A stretch of 64,000 nt of DNA. Origin: Phaeocystidibacter marisrubri. GTDB lineage: Bacteria; Bacteroidota; Bacteroidia; Flavobacteriales; Schleiferiaceae. Below, piece after piece: positions 1 to 7,785 of the stretch. The position numbers and the translations under genes were made by a program. Position 1 is the first letter of the stretch; each line of letters begins with the position of its first letter. The DNA lies in the NCBI RefSeq assembly GCF_008933165.1, contig NZ_WBVQ01000002.1, forward strand, positions 705,569-769,568, given 5' to 3'. The notes under the pieces are model-generated. The model did no database searches. It worked only from the letters and a program-made list of their open reading frames with translations, and was not told where the DNA came from.

Positions 1-218
1 ACGGCAACAAGGTTGCCCTTTGCAGTGTACTTATAGGCCGTTTCAGGATCCTTTTCGATTTCCTTACAAGGTTCCGCAACCCCCGGTGAATACGCAATGG
101 ATAAATCGCGTTGTGAGTTGGACGGTTTAGAAGGAATCACTTCAATTTTTCCGGGACGACCGCCTTCGTGATACTCCAGCACGTCTTCTCTCCGGATCTG
201 GTTCTTCTTCTTAGCCAT
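1..218 (-). CDS. maeB: NADP-dependent malic enzyme, N-terminal part (runs off the window)
   Basis: Only the first 72 codons are present; the gene continues past position 1. The start (MAKKKNQIRREDVLEYHEGG) leads into LSIAYSPGVAEPCKEI, the highly conserved N-terminal signature of malic enzymes of the MaeB type, which oxidatively decarboxylate malate to pyruvate and make NADPH. In many bacteria these are about 750 residues with a C-terminal phosphotransacetylase-like domain; whether that domain is present cannot be seen here. A TACATTTG promoter octamer lies 18 nt upstream of the ATG, so the gene probably has its own promoter although it lies just behind hflX on the same strand. Confidence 0.88.
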   Translation of the reverse strand, partial: MAKKKNQIRREDVLEYHEGGRPGKIEVIPSKPSNSQRDLSIAYSPGVAEPCKEIEKDPETAYKYTAKGNLVA

Positions 219-236
219 GATCTGTGGATTGTACTA

Positions 237-244
237 CAAATGTA
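237..244 (-). promoter_or_regulatory. -7 promoter element of the malic enzyme gene
   Basis: On the minus strand the bases read TACATTTG, an exact match to the Bacteroidota TAnnTTTG element, 18 nt before the ATG at 218. No convincing -33 TTG was assigned. Confidence 0.55.
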
Positions 245-279
245 TCAATTGAATGACCCGAAAGGTATCGGTCAGTCGA

Positions 280-1476
280 TTAATACAGAAAGTTTTCAAA
301 TGGAAAGCGCTTGGAATGAATCTCAGAAACAACCTTGTAGATGGTTTTTCGCAGCTCGTCCATATTGGTCTTATTCTCCGCAGAGATAAACACCGCATTT
401 CCGTTCATGCGAGACATCCACGTGCGCTCCCAGTCTTCCAACGTCCAATAGCGCTCCTCTAATTCCTCTTCTGGATCTATTACCTCTGGCTCTTCGTGTT
501 TGTACAAATCAATCTTGTTAAACACCATGATCGTAGGTTTCTCCTGACCATCAATTTCGCCAATGGTTTCGTTTACGGATTCAATGTGTTCCATAAAATT
601 GGAGTGCGAAATATCCACCACGTGGATCAACACATCCGCTTCTCGAACCTCATCCAAGGTACTCTTAAAACTCTCTACCAATTGCGTAGGAAGTTTTCGA
701 ATGAACCCTACCGTATCTGAAAGAAGGAATGGCAAATTGTCGATTACCACCTTTCGAACTGTGGTGTCCAAAGTTGCAAAGAGCTTGTTCTCAGCCAGCA
801 CTTCGCTCTTGGCCATACGGTTCATCAAAGTACTCTTCCCAACGTTGGTATACCCCACCAATGCTACGCGTACCAAGCTTCCACGGTTCCCGCGCTGGGT
901 GGCCATCTGCTTGTCAATTTTGGTGAGTTTTTCCTTCAGAAGACTAATCTTCTGTTGAATAATACGGCGGTCGGTTTCAATTTGAGTTTCCCCCGGACCG
1001 CGCATACCAATACCCCCTTTCTGGCGCTCGAGGTGAGTCCACATTCGGGTCAATCGCGGCAAGAGGTACTCATATTGAGCCAACTCTACCTGTGTTCTCG
1101 CGTAACTCGTTTGGGCACGAGCCGCAAAGATGTCGAGAATGAGATTGGTACGATCCAGCACCTTGCACTTCAACATTTGCTCAATGTTCTTGAGCTGTGA
1201 AGGTGTGAGTTCATCATCAAAAATAGCCATGTCAATGTCGTGTTCTTTGACATAGCTTTGGATTTCATCCATCTTCCCAGAACCCAAGAAGGTTTTAGGA
1301 TGAGGAACGTCTAATTTCTGAGTGAATCTTTTGGCGACATCCGAACCGGCAGTATCTGCCAAAAATTCGAGTTCGTCAAGATATTCCGCGCTCTTCTCTT
1401 CATCTTGCCATCGGTTGATAATACCAACCAAAACAGCAGTTTCTCTTTCTGAAGATCTGGGCTTTATTTCAATCAT
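280..1476 (-). CDS. hflX: GTPase HflX
   Basis: Ribosome-associated GTPase of the Obg-HflX family that splits or rescues stalled 70S ribosomes, typically under stress. The 398 residues show the HflX-specific N-terminal domain, the glycine-rich segment GGIGMRGPGETQIE at about 154-167, then a G domain with P-loop GYTNVGKST (208-216), G3 DTVGFI (254-259) and G4 NKID (320-323). Length is normal for the family. Its ATG overlaps the stop of the upstream membrane-protein gene by 4 bp (ATGA), so the two are translationally coupled and transcribed from the promoter near 1941. Confidence 0.97.
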   Translation of the reverse strand: MIEIKPRSSERETAVLVGIINRWQDEEKSAEYLDELEFLADTAGSDVAKRFTQKLDVPHPKTFLGSGKMDEIQSYVKEHDIDMAIFDDELTPSQLKNIEQMLKCKVLDRTNLILDIFAARAQTSYARTQVELAQYEYLLPRLTRMWTHLERQKGGIGMRGPGETQIETDRRIIQQKISLLKEKLTKIDKQMATQRGNRGSLVRVALVGYTNVGKSTLMNRMAKSEVLAENKLFATLDTTVRKVVIDNLPFLLSDTVGFIRKLPTQLVESFKSTLDEVREADVLIHVVDISHSNFMEHIESVNETIGEIDGQEKPTIMVFNKIDLYKHEEPEVIDPEEELEERYWTLEDWERTWMSRMNGNAVFISAENKTNMDELRKTIYKVVSEIHSKRFPFENFLY

Positions 1477-1919
1477 GCACCTGGCAATTCAAATAGTCTT
1501 TCCCAAGGGACGCGGGTTAACAACAGTAGGAAGCCCACTGTAAAATACATCAACACATGACGAAACTTCGCTGCATCGGTAGTCTTGCGCTTGATACCCG
1601 CTCTACCAATTGTAATAACTACGATCGCGATAATATTGATTGCAATATGCTCTACACTGTAAAATCTCAATGCGGCATTTGACATTGCTTCGCCTGTTTC
1701 AAAAGCTTTGAATCCCAATGGAGATACAAAGTAGAGTACCAAGCCTACTACGAGTTGAAGGTGAGCGAAAATCAATCCGAACAAACTCAACTTATCGTCT
1801 AACTTTCCAAAGCTCTTCTTTCCAAAGTATCCACTGGCAAATTTCAAGACGCCAACAGCAATGGTTAGCAAAACCAAGATGGCCAATAGCCAGTGTGTAT
1901 GTAGTAGTGGTGTGTACAT
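1473..1919 (-). CDS. Four-TM membrane protein, unknown function
   Basis: A 148-residue integral membrane protein with about four hydrophobic segments (roughly residues 8-25, 44-63, 88-106 and 118-136), no catalytic motif visible. The start MYTPLLHTHW is chosen because it gives a clean N-terminus and sits 21 nt after a TACATTTG promoter element; a longer in-frame reading to 1976 would run through that promoter. Histidines in the first and third segments are suggestive of haem or metal binding but this is speculation. It is coupled to hflX by an ATGA overlap. I recognise the general type as a conserved Bacteroidota membrane protein but cannot name a family. Confidence 0.75.
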   Translation of the reverse strand: MYTPLLHTHWLLAILVLLTIAVGVLKFASGYFGKKSFGKLDDKLSLFGLIFAHLQLVVGLVLYFVSPLGFKAFETGEAMSNAALRFYSVEHIAINIIAIVVITIGRAGIKRKTTDAAKFRHVLMYFTVGFLLLLTRVPWERLFELPGA

Positions 1920-1940
1920 ATTTTCCAATTTTTTGAACAG

Positions 1941-1948
1941 CAAATGTA
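1941..1948 (-). promoter_or_regulatory. -7 promoter element of the membrane protein-hflX operon
   Basis: Minus strand reads TACATTTG, 21 nt before the ATG at 1919. It is back to back with the plus-strand element at 2027, so the 120-bp gap carries divergent promoters. Confidence 0.6.
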
Positions 1949-2026
1949 CAAAGGGCGAGCGTGACCTCCACTCCAATTTTTAGGGGATTCATTCCTTTTG
2001 ATATTTCACGCCCTTTTGGATTAGCG

Positions 2027-2034
2027 TACTTTCG
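2027..2034 (+). promoter_or_regulatory. -7 promoter element, predicted leaderless start of LytS-like kinase
   Basis: TACTTTCG (one mismatch to TAnnTTTG) ends 4 nt before the ATG at 2039, so transcription would begin at or within a base or two of the start codon. Confidence 0.55.
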
Positions 2035-2038
2035 AATT

Positions 2039-3112
2039 ATGTCATTCTTACGAAAAGGCGATTACTACGCCATAGCCTTCATTAGCCTGTTCCCCATTCT
2101 CTTTTTTATGGGGATGGATTTGCTGTACGACGGCAAAATGAGTCAGGATGTTTCTCAAGGTTTTCTCAACTTAATATACTCCCTCTTGGTAACCGTTGGT
2201 CTCTATGTGATCAACTCTCTCATTCTGCGCTGGCTTCAGCTACACTTTCCGTGGCAGAAAAGCGTATCCAAACGGATTGTGCTCGAACTGGTTCTTTGCT
2301 TTGTATTGAGTACCGCATGGCAGGCTTTCATTATCACTCTGAGCTTAGAGGTCTTTGAGGGAATTCGCAACATCCGAGCTCACTACATCTCCAACATCAC
2401 CTTTGGACTAACGATCACGCTGATCGTACTCCTCATCATGGAAGGAATTGAGTTCTTTAAACTGTGGAGAGATAGTCTTACCCGTGTTCAACGCTTGGAG
2501 AAACAACAAATACAGGCCGAATTGGATCAGTTGCGCGCACAGGTCCAACCCCACTTCCTATTTAACAGTCTGAACACGCTTTCGGCCATGTTAGAAGTAG
2601 ATCGGGATATTCCTAGAGCAGTAAATTTCATCGATGAATTTTCGCTACTCTATCGTCGACTCTTGGAAAAGAAGGAAGATGAACTGATCACGCTAAAGGA
2701 GGAGCTCCGCTTTGTGGAGGCCTATCTCACCTTACAGAAGGAGCGCTTTGCCTCTGCGTTGCAAATTGAATATGACATTCCCGAAGAAGAAAAGAGCAAG
2801 TACTTATTGCCACTGGCCTTGCAAGAATTGCTCGAAAATGCCATCAAGCACAATCAAATGAGTCGATCCAATCCATTGGTGATTCGCCTTTATACCGAGC
2901 ACTCTCACCTTTGTGTGAGTCATGCATATCGCCCCAAAAACAATCCCACACCTGGAACGGGAACAGGCTTAGAAAACCTACAAATGCGATTGCGTCTCAT
3001 TGGGGCTCCAAGCATCAGGGTGCAAAAATCAGATCCCTATCGAGTGTGCATTCCACTGATTCCAGAAGACACCGCTGAAGCTCGTGTTCCATTAAAAAAT
3101 AGTGCTGTATGA
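2039..3112 (+). CDS. LytS-type sensor histidine kinase
   Basis: Membrane sensor kinase (357 residues) of the LytS/YehU His_kinase family. Four hydrophobic segments lie in the first about 140 residues, followed by a short coiled linker and the signature QPHFLFNSLNTL with phospho-acceptor His172, then an ATPase domain with the N-box ELLENAIKHN and a G-box GTGTGLENL. It should phosphorylate the LytTR regulator encoded directly after it; the two genes overlap by 4 bp. The ATG at 2039 is chosen over an upstream in-frame one at 1961 because a promoter octamer lies at 2027-2034 and the sequence before it is not membrane-protein-like. The signal is unknown. Confidence 0.93.
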   Translation: MSFLRKGDYYAIAFISLFPILFFMGMDLLYDGKMSQDVSQGFLNLIYSLLVTVGLYVINSLILRWLQLHFPWQKSVSKRIVLELVLCFVLSTAWQAFIITLSLEVFEGIRNIRAHYISNITFGLTITLIVLLIMEGIEFFKLWRDSLTRVQRLEKQQIQAELDQLRAQVQPHFLFNSLNTLSAMLEVDRDIPRAVNFIDEFSLLYRRLLEKKEDELITLKEELRFVEAYLTLQKERFASALQIEYDIPEEEKSKYLLPLALQELLENAIKHNQMSRSNPLVIRLYTEHSHLCVSHAYRPKNNPTPGTGTGLENLQMRLRLIGAPSIRVQKSDPYRVCIPLIPEDTAEARVPLKNSAV

Positions 3113-3864
3113 AAATTTGGATTCTAGAAGACGAAGAATTGGCAGGCAAGAAATTGCAAGCCCTCGTTCGCCAACTTCAACCCGATGCCGAGATAGCGAA
3201 CCCCATCGACAGCGTGAGTAATGCGATTGCACACTTTCGTGAAGATCACCCCGATTTACTTTTGGCCGATATCCACTTGAGTGATGGACTTTCCTTTGAA
3301 CTCTTCCAGCAAATTGAAGTAAAATGTCCTGTAATTTTTACCACCGCTTACGACGAATACGCGCTAAAGGCCTTTGAAATCACCAGCGTAGACTACCTGC
3401 TGAAACCCATCTCCAAAGACAACTTACAACGCGCTTTCGGAAAGCTCGAAAGGTTCCGAAATTCCTCTTCTTCCTCCTCTGAAATATTGAGCGCGTTAGA
3501 GAAATTCAAAAGCGGTAATAGAGCCTATCAAGAACGATTCCTCGTACCCGAAGGTCAACACTTCAAAATGATACCCGCTTCAGATGTAGCTCACTTTATG
3601 GGCGATGGAAAGTTCACTTTCTTGATTGACAAAAAAGGTATAGAATATCTTGTGGAGAGTAATTTGAGTCAGTTGGAAGAGCGATTAAACCCCGATTACT
3701 TCTTTCGTCTGAACCGAGCGATCATTACTCACATCGACAGTGTGGAGCGCGTCCATCCCTACGGACAAAGTCGCCTTCTTGTAGACCTCAACCCCGCTTC
3801 AAAAAAGGAAGCGAGCGTGAGTTCAGATCGAAGCAGAGCTTTCAAAGAATGGCTTGGTAACTGA
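3109..3864 (+). CDS. LytTR-family response regulator
   Basis: DNA-binding response regulator, 251 residues. The receiver domain spans about residues 1-118 with acidic pair E7/D8, phospho-acceptor D54 (LLLADIHLSDG) and the conserved lysine in YLLKP (K99). A serine-rich linker near 120 joins it to a C-terminal LytTR DNA-binding domain (about 145-250) with the typical FFRLNRAIITHIDSV motif. Partner of the LytS-like kinase (4-bp overlap). Its targets are unknown; the next gene downstream is a collapsed TonB-dependent receptor, which could once have been one. Confidence 0.94.
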   Translation: MKIWILEDEELAGKKLQALVRQLQPDAEIANPIDSVSNAIAHFREDHPDLLLADIHLSDGLSFELFQQIEVKCPVIFTTAYDEYALKAFEITSVDYLLKPISKDNLQRAFGKLERFRNSSSSSSEILSALEKFKSGNRAYQERFLVPEGQHFKMIPASDVAHFMGDGKFTFLIDKKGIEYLVESNLSQLEERLNPDYFFRLNRAIITHIDSVERVHPYGQSRLLVDLNPASKKEASVSSDRSRAFKEWLGN

Positions 3865-3983
3865 AATGGGGTTCTTCCATTCTTACCAAGAAGAATTTCA
3901 CTCAGTATAAAAAGGCATTCACTCCAAATAGTCAGGAAGAAGCGACTCAACAGGCGGAGATTGTATGGGTAAAATGAACCGAT

Positions 3984-4436
3984 ATGAAAAAGCTTGTAGT
4001 TCTCGCTATGTTCACCATGAGCTTGTCAGCTCTTGCTCAACCGCTCCAACAAACCGTGAGGGGAAAAGAGTTTGTATTGACTAAAAACACAACGGCCTCA
4101 ACTAGACATAGCATTACCCTCGATGGAAGTTTCATCGGTTCCGGTGGTCAGCGCTACACACCCATTGACTTTCTAAAAAGTCAGCAAGAAGGAAGAACTG
4201 TTTATGATGAAACTCAAGTTTACGGACTTCAACTACCAATGTACATGCGGCTTGATGTAAGGGTAGCCTATCGTATGCAGGGTCGAAAAGTCACGCAAGA
4301 ATGGGCGATCGACATACAAAATGCCACCAATCGTAACAACATTCAAAATGTAATGTATGATCCAGCAGCACAAGAAGAAGTAAAGGTTTATTCCATCGGA
4401 TTACTTCCTATGTTTCAGTACAGAATTTATTTCTAG
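3984..4436 (+). pseudogene. Internally deleted TonB-dependent receptor (signal peptide fused to end of the beta-barrel)
   Basis: A 150-residue frame that looks like two ends of a roughly 800-residue outer-membrane receptor. Residues 1-18 are a signal peptide (MKKLVVLAMFTMSLSALA) followed by QPLQQTVRG, as at the start of the carboxypeptidase-like plug extension. From about residue 28 (KEFVLTKNTT) it matches the last barrel strands of Bacteroidota receptors: GGQRYTPIDF, TVYDETQVYGLQLPMYMRLD, QEWAIDIQNATNRNNIQNV and a C-terminal YRIYF ending in an aromatic residue. The missing middle (most of the plug and barrel) means it cannot transport. The frame is intact, so an in-frame deletion is likely; a small expressed barrel remnant is the alternative. 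Confidence 0.72.
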
Positions 4437-4479
4437 GTGAATAGGATTCTCGCATGACATTGCCTAACTTCAATGTCCA

Positions 4480-4632
4480 ATGCGAACGACCGCACCCAAC
4501 ATATTAGAGAAGCTCGGAATGCGCAAAGCAAATGTGGAAGGTCCACTTTGTTTATGGCGTCCAGAAAACAACCGCTTGATCTCAGGATACAAGAAGGTGA
4601 AGAGCATGGTGCGCAAGTCTGAATCCGAATGA
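4480..4632 (+). CDS. Possible small basic protein (50 aa), coupled to the M20 peptidase
   Basis: A 50-codon frame starting MRTTAPNILEKLGMRKANVE whose stop overlaps the next ATG (ATGA at 4629-4632). A TAACTTCA promoter-like octamer (4465-4472) lies 7 nt upstream. The phrase ILEKLGMRK resembles the end of GNAT acetyltransferases, so it may be a remnant. A second frame from ATG 4473 (49 codons, ending 4622) starts immediately after the same octamer and is equally open, so which, if either, is translated is uncertain. Confidence 0.3.
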   Translation: MRTTAPNILEKLGMRKANVEGPLCLWRPENNRLISGYKKVKSMVRKSESE

Positions 4633-6080
4633 AAAAATTTCTTGGCCTCGTTGTGGGGATGATTGTCATTTTAGTGGGCATCATCCTCGTGAAAACCTAT
4701 TCTGTACCCGACATTCAACCGGCAGCAGAAGCTGTTGAATCTTCCCATCAACCACTCGATTCGGCCGCCGAACACCTCGCTCAAGCCATCTCATTTGCCA
4801 CCATTAGTCATCATCCTGCTATGATGGACACAGAGACCTTTGATCACTTTCACAACTGGCTTGGCAAGACCTATCCCACCGTTTTTTCCACTCTAGAGGT
4901 AGATACCTTTGGCACCCACAGCCTACTCCTCAAGTGGAATGGAAAAAGTGCCAATCAGCCTATACTCTTTATGGCTCATCAAGATGTGGTTCCCATTGAT
5001 CAAAATGCCAATTGGGAATACCCTGCCTTCGGCGATCTTGTGCAGGGCGATTACATTTATGGCCGTGGTGCGCTTGACGACAAAGGCGCATTGATTTCCA
5101 TTTTTGAAGCAATGGAAGCGCTCGCTAAGAACAAGTTTATTCCAGAGCACGACGTGTATTTTGCCTTTGGTCAGGATGAAGAAATTGGCGGCAAAAATGG
5201 CGCACAATTGATCGCTCAACATTTTGAGAAACTCGGACTTCGATTTCGGTTGGTATTGGATGAAGGTGGAATCATCTCCGAGGGAATCATTCCGGGCCTA
5301 GAGCAATCTGTCGCTTTGATTGGAACCGCTGAAAAAGGCTATATCAGTCTAGATGTAGAAACGCACTTTGAAGGAGGACATAGCTCCATGCCACAAGACA
5401 CTAACGCCATCACATTGGCTGCTGATGTTATCAACGCCCTGAGGAATCATCCGTTTGAATCTAGACTTTGCGGTTCCATGGAAGGGTTCCTAGAATACTT
5501 AGGTCCACATTTCTCCTTCACCACCCGCATGGCCGCTGCCAATAGATGGGCGTTTGAAGGCGTCATTATCAATGCCTATAGCGCCAAGCCAAGTGGAGCA
5601 GCATTGGTTCACACCACGTGCACACCTACCATAACAAGAGCTGGCATTAAAGATAATGTGATTCCCATGCGCGCCTTGGTCACTTTCAATTCTCGAATTC
5701 TTCCTGGCGAAACAGAGGAGACTGTCATAGCCCATTACGAAAAAGCCCTGAGTGGTCTTCCTGTAAAAATCACCGTTCACGACGATTTTTCCGAGAACCC
5801 ATCTCCTATTTCCGATCACAAGGCTCCAGAATTTTTGGAATTTGCCAATGTGGTAAAACGCAATTACCCCGATTGTCTCATTGCCCCTTACTTGGTTCTC
5901 GGTGCAACCGATGGACGATATATGACGGACGTATCAGACCACGTTTATCGATTCCTCCCATTCCGCTTTAAAGGTGATGACCTAGCGAGGCTGCATGGCG
6001 TGAACGAGCGCGTGAGCGTGAACGATTTTGAGAACGCCATTGTTTTCTACATGGATGCCATATCCAGTCTTTCGAACTGA
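4629..6080 (+). CDS. M20 family metallopeptidase, membrane-anchored
   Basis: Zinc-dependent carboxypeptidase/aminoacylase-type enzyme of the M20 family (483 residues), similar in layout to yeast Cps1 and mammalian PM20D1. An uncleaved N-terminal hydrophobic segment (about residues 4-21) anchors it, facing the periplasm. Metal and catalytic residues are visible: H117 in FMAHQDVVP, bridging Asp in GRGALDDK (145-152) and the general-base glutamate pair in GQDEEIGG (184-185). The C-terminal half contains the lid/dimerisation insert and returns to the catalytic domain near GATDGRYM and HGVNERV. Substrate unknown; peptides or N-acyl amino acids are typical. Confidence 0.92.
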   Translation: MKKFLGLVVGMIVILVGIILVKTYSVPDIQPAAEAVESSHQPLDSAAEHLAQAISFATISHHPAMMDTETFDHFHNWLGKTYPTVFSTLEVDTFGTHSLLLKWNGKSANQPILFMAHQDVVPIDQNANWEYPAFGDLVQGDYIYGRGALDDKGALISIFEAMEALAKNKFIPEHDVYFAFGQDEEIGGKNGAQLIAQHFEKLGLRFRLVLDEGGIISEGIIPGLEQSVALIGTAEKGYISLDVETHFEGGHSSMPQDTNAITLAADVINALRNHPFESRLCGSMEGFLEYLGPHFSFTTRMAAANRWAFEGVIINAYSAKPSGAALVHTTCTPTITRAGIKDNVIPMRALVTFNSRILPGETEETVIAHYEKALSGLPVKITVHDDFSENPSPISDHKAPEFLEFANVVKRNYPDCLIAPYLVLGATDGRYMTDVSDHVYRFLPFRFKGDDLARLHGVNERVSVNDFENAIVFYMDAISSLSN

Positions 6081-6104
6081 TATACAGTCTATTCGTTCTT
6101 TTTG

Positions 6105-6112
6105 TACATTCA
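6105..6112 (+). promoter_or_regulatory. -7 promoter-like element before the Mpo1-like gene
   Basis: TACATTCA (two mismatches in the TTTG part) 22 nt before the ATG at 6135. Weak. Confidence 0.35.
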
Positions 6113-6134
6113 GTGAAACCAATAACCACATGGT

Positions 6135-6446
6135 ATGAGCCAAAAGGAATACACAAGCTTACGAGCTTTTTACCCGTACTACTTGAGTGAGCACCAAAAG
6201 AGATCAACGAGGATATTGCACTTCATTGGAACCGGACTGGTGATCCTCTCTTTTATCGTTTTCGTAATCACCTTGAACTGGAAATTCTTCGCCGTTATTC
6301 CCCTGTTGGGCTATGGTTTTGCCTGGGTAGGACACTTCTTTTTTGAGAAGAACAAACCGGCGACTTTTAAATACCCCGGGTATTCTTTAGCCAGTGATTT
6401 CATCATGTTTTGGCAATTGCTCACCCGACAGATTCAATTTGGATAA
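6135..6446 (+). CDS. Mpo1-like (DUF962) membrane protein
   Basis: Small 103-residue protein of the Mpo1/YGL010w (DUF962) family. It begins with the family motif FYPYYLSEHQKRSTRILHFI, containing the HxxxxxxxxHFIG histidine pattern, followed by two hydrophobic helices, the GYGFAWVGHFFFEKNKPATF motif and the closing YSLASDFIMFWQL. Yeast Mpo1 is an Fe(II)-dependent dioxygenase that shortens 2-hydroxy fatty acids, and the conserved histidines (HFIG, GHFFFE) are present here; activity of bacterial members is inferred. Ends at a strong terminator. Confidence 0.85.
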   Translation: MSQKEYTSLRAFYPYYLSEHQKRSTRILHFIGTGLVILSFIVFVITLNWKFFAVIPLLGYGFAWVGHFFFEKNKPATFKYPGYSLASDFIMFWQLLTRQIQFG

Positions 6447-6456
6447 AACAAAAAAA

Positions 6457-6484
6457 GCCGCTCGGATTGAGCGGCTTTCTCTTT
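6457..6484. terminator. Bidirectional intrinsic terminator
   Basis: Perfect 7-bp stem GCCGCTC/GAGCGGC with a 5-nt loop, flanked by seven A on the left and a T-rich tail on the right. It lies between two convergent genes (Mpo1-like, plus; acyl-CoA dehydrogenase, minus) and suits both. Confidence 0.85.
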
Positions 6485-6500
6485 TATAGAAGAATGCTAT

Positions 6501-7679
6501 TTACTTAAAGGCATTCTCACCTGTGATGTCCATACCGGTAATCAACAAGTGAATATCGTGGGTTCCTTCGTAGGTAATAACCGACTCAAGGTTCATCATG
6601 TGTCGCATGATACTGTACTCTCCGGTAATCCCCATGCCGCCCAACATTTGACGTGCTTCACGAGCGATGTTAATCGCCATGTCAACGTTGTTGCGCTTAG
6701 CCATGGAGATTTGAGCAGAAGTTGCTCTTCCCTCATTTTTAAGCACACCCAATCTCCAAGCGAGAAGCTGTGCTTTGGTGATTTCGGTAATCATTTCAGC
6801 CAACTTCTTTTGTTGAAGCTGGAAGGCAGCGATTGGCTTACCAAATTGAATGCGCTCTTTCGAATAACGAAGTGCGGTATCATAACAATCCATGGCTGCA
6901 CCGATGGCACCCCATGCAATACCGTAACGCGCGCTGTCCAAACAACCAAGCGGTGCCCCAAGGCCCGACTTATTAGGAAGCAAGTTCTCTTTTGGAACTT
7001 TTACGTTATCAAATACCAACTCCCCTGTTGCACTGGCGCGAAGGCTCCACTTATTGTGCGTTTCTGGAGTAGTGAATCCCTCCATACCGCGCTCTACAAT
7101 CAAGCCGTGAATTCTGCCTTCTTCGTTTTTCGCCCAAACTACGGCGATATCACAGAAAGGGGCATTGGAAATCCACATCTTTGCTCCGTTCAACAAGTAA
7201 TGGTCGCCCATATCCTTGAAATTGGTCACCATCCCCCCTGGGTTAGACCCAAAGTTAGGCTCCGTTAGACCGAAGCTTCCCAAAAACTCGCCAGAGGCCA
7301 ATTTCGGAAGGTACTTGCGGCGCTGCTCCTCGTTACCGTACGCGTAAATTGGGTACATCACCAATGAACTTTGAACGGAACAGGTAGAACGAACACCTGA
7401 ATCGCCGCGCTCAATTTCTTGCATCATCAAACCATAGCTGATTTGATCGAGGCCAGGTCCACCATATTCTTCTGGAATGTAAGGACCAAATGCACCTACC
7501 TCAGCAAGGCCAGCAACTAACTGCTTAGGAAATTCAGCGCGTTGAGCGTAATCTTCAATTATTGGGGAAACATCGCGTTTTACCCAATCTCTCGTCGCCT
7601 GACGAACGAGCTTGTGCTCTTCGGATAGTAGGTCATCTATACCGTAATAGTCAGGAGATTGGAATAAGTCTTGAGCCAT
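6501..7679 (-). CDS. Acyl-CoA dehydrogenase, glutaryl-CoA dehydrogenase type
   Basis: FAD enzyme of 392 residues. It matches the glutaryl-CoA dehydrogenase subgroup: GVRSTCSVQSSLVMYPIY near residue 96 (substrate-binding Arg and Ser region of the human enzyme), FGLTEPNFGSNPGGM (FAD contact) and the catalytic base Glu371 in ITYEGTHDIHLL. That subgroup oxidatively decarboxylates glutaryl-CoA to crotonyl-CoA in lysine/tryptophan breakdown; in Bacteroidota it is usually a lone gene, as here. Own promoter (TACATTTG at 7699) and terminator. A general short-chain acyl-CoA dehydrogenase is the alternative. Confidence 0.9.
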   Translation of the reverse strand: MAQDLFQSPDYYGIDDLLSEEHKLVRQATRDWVKRDVSPIIEDYAQRAEFPKQLVAGLAEVGAFGPYIPEEYGGPGLDQISYGLMMQEIERGDSGVRSTCSVQSSLVMYPIYAYGNEEQRRKYLPKLASGEFLGSFGLTEPNFGSNPGGMVTNFKDMGDHYLLNGAKMWISNAPFCDIAVVWAKNEEGRIHGLIVERGMEGFTTPETHNKWSLRASATGELVFDNVKVPKENLLPNKSGLGAPLGCLDSARYGIAWGAIGAAMDCYDTALRYSKERIQFGKPIAAFQLQQKKLAEMITEITKAQLLAWRLGVLKNEGRATSAQISMAKRNNVDMAINIAREARQMLGGMGITGEYSIMRHMMNLESVITYEGTHDIHLLITGMDITGENAFK

Positions 7680-7698
7680 TGTGTTACATTTTGAACGA

Positions 7699-7706
7699 CA
7701 AATGTA
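7699..7706 (-). promoter_or_regulatory. -7 promoter element of the acyl-CoA dehydrogenase gene
   Basis: Minus strand TACATTTG, 19 nt before the ATG at 7679. Confidence 0.6.
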
Positions 7707-7785
7707 AGGGTTAGTTAAGCATAAGCAACCAAAAATATGACCTTTACGTACGGAGAGAATGAAATCGAATTAACAAATCAAGAGA

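Noticed and set aside
3109-3864. LytS/LytTR pair as regulator of cell-wall autolysis
   Set aside because: The name of the family does not fix the target; no holin/antiholin genes are adjacent.
3866-3977. Protein-like open stretch (…NFTQYKKAFTPNSQEEATQQ…) between the LytTR regulator and the receptor remnant
   Set aside because: About 37 codons with no usable start codon; could be a relic of the deleted DNA but cannot be supported.
6549-7268. A 239-codon plus-strand frame inside the acyl-CoA dehydrogenase gene
   Set aside because: It is antisense to a certain, conserved gene and its product has no domain-like pattern; a chance frame.
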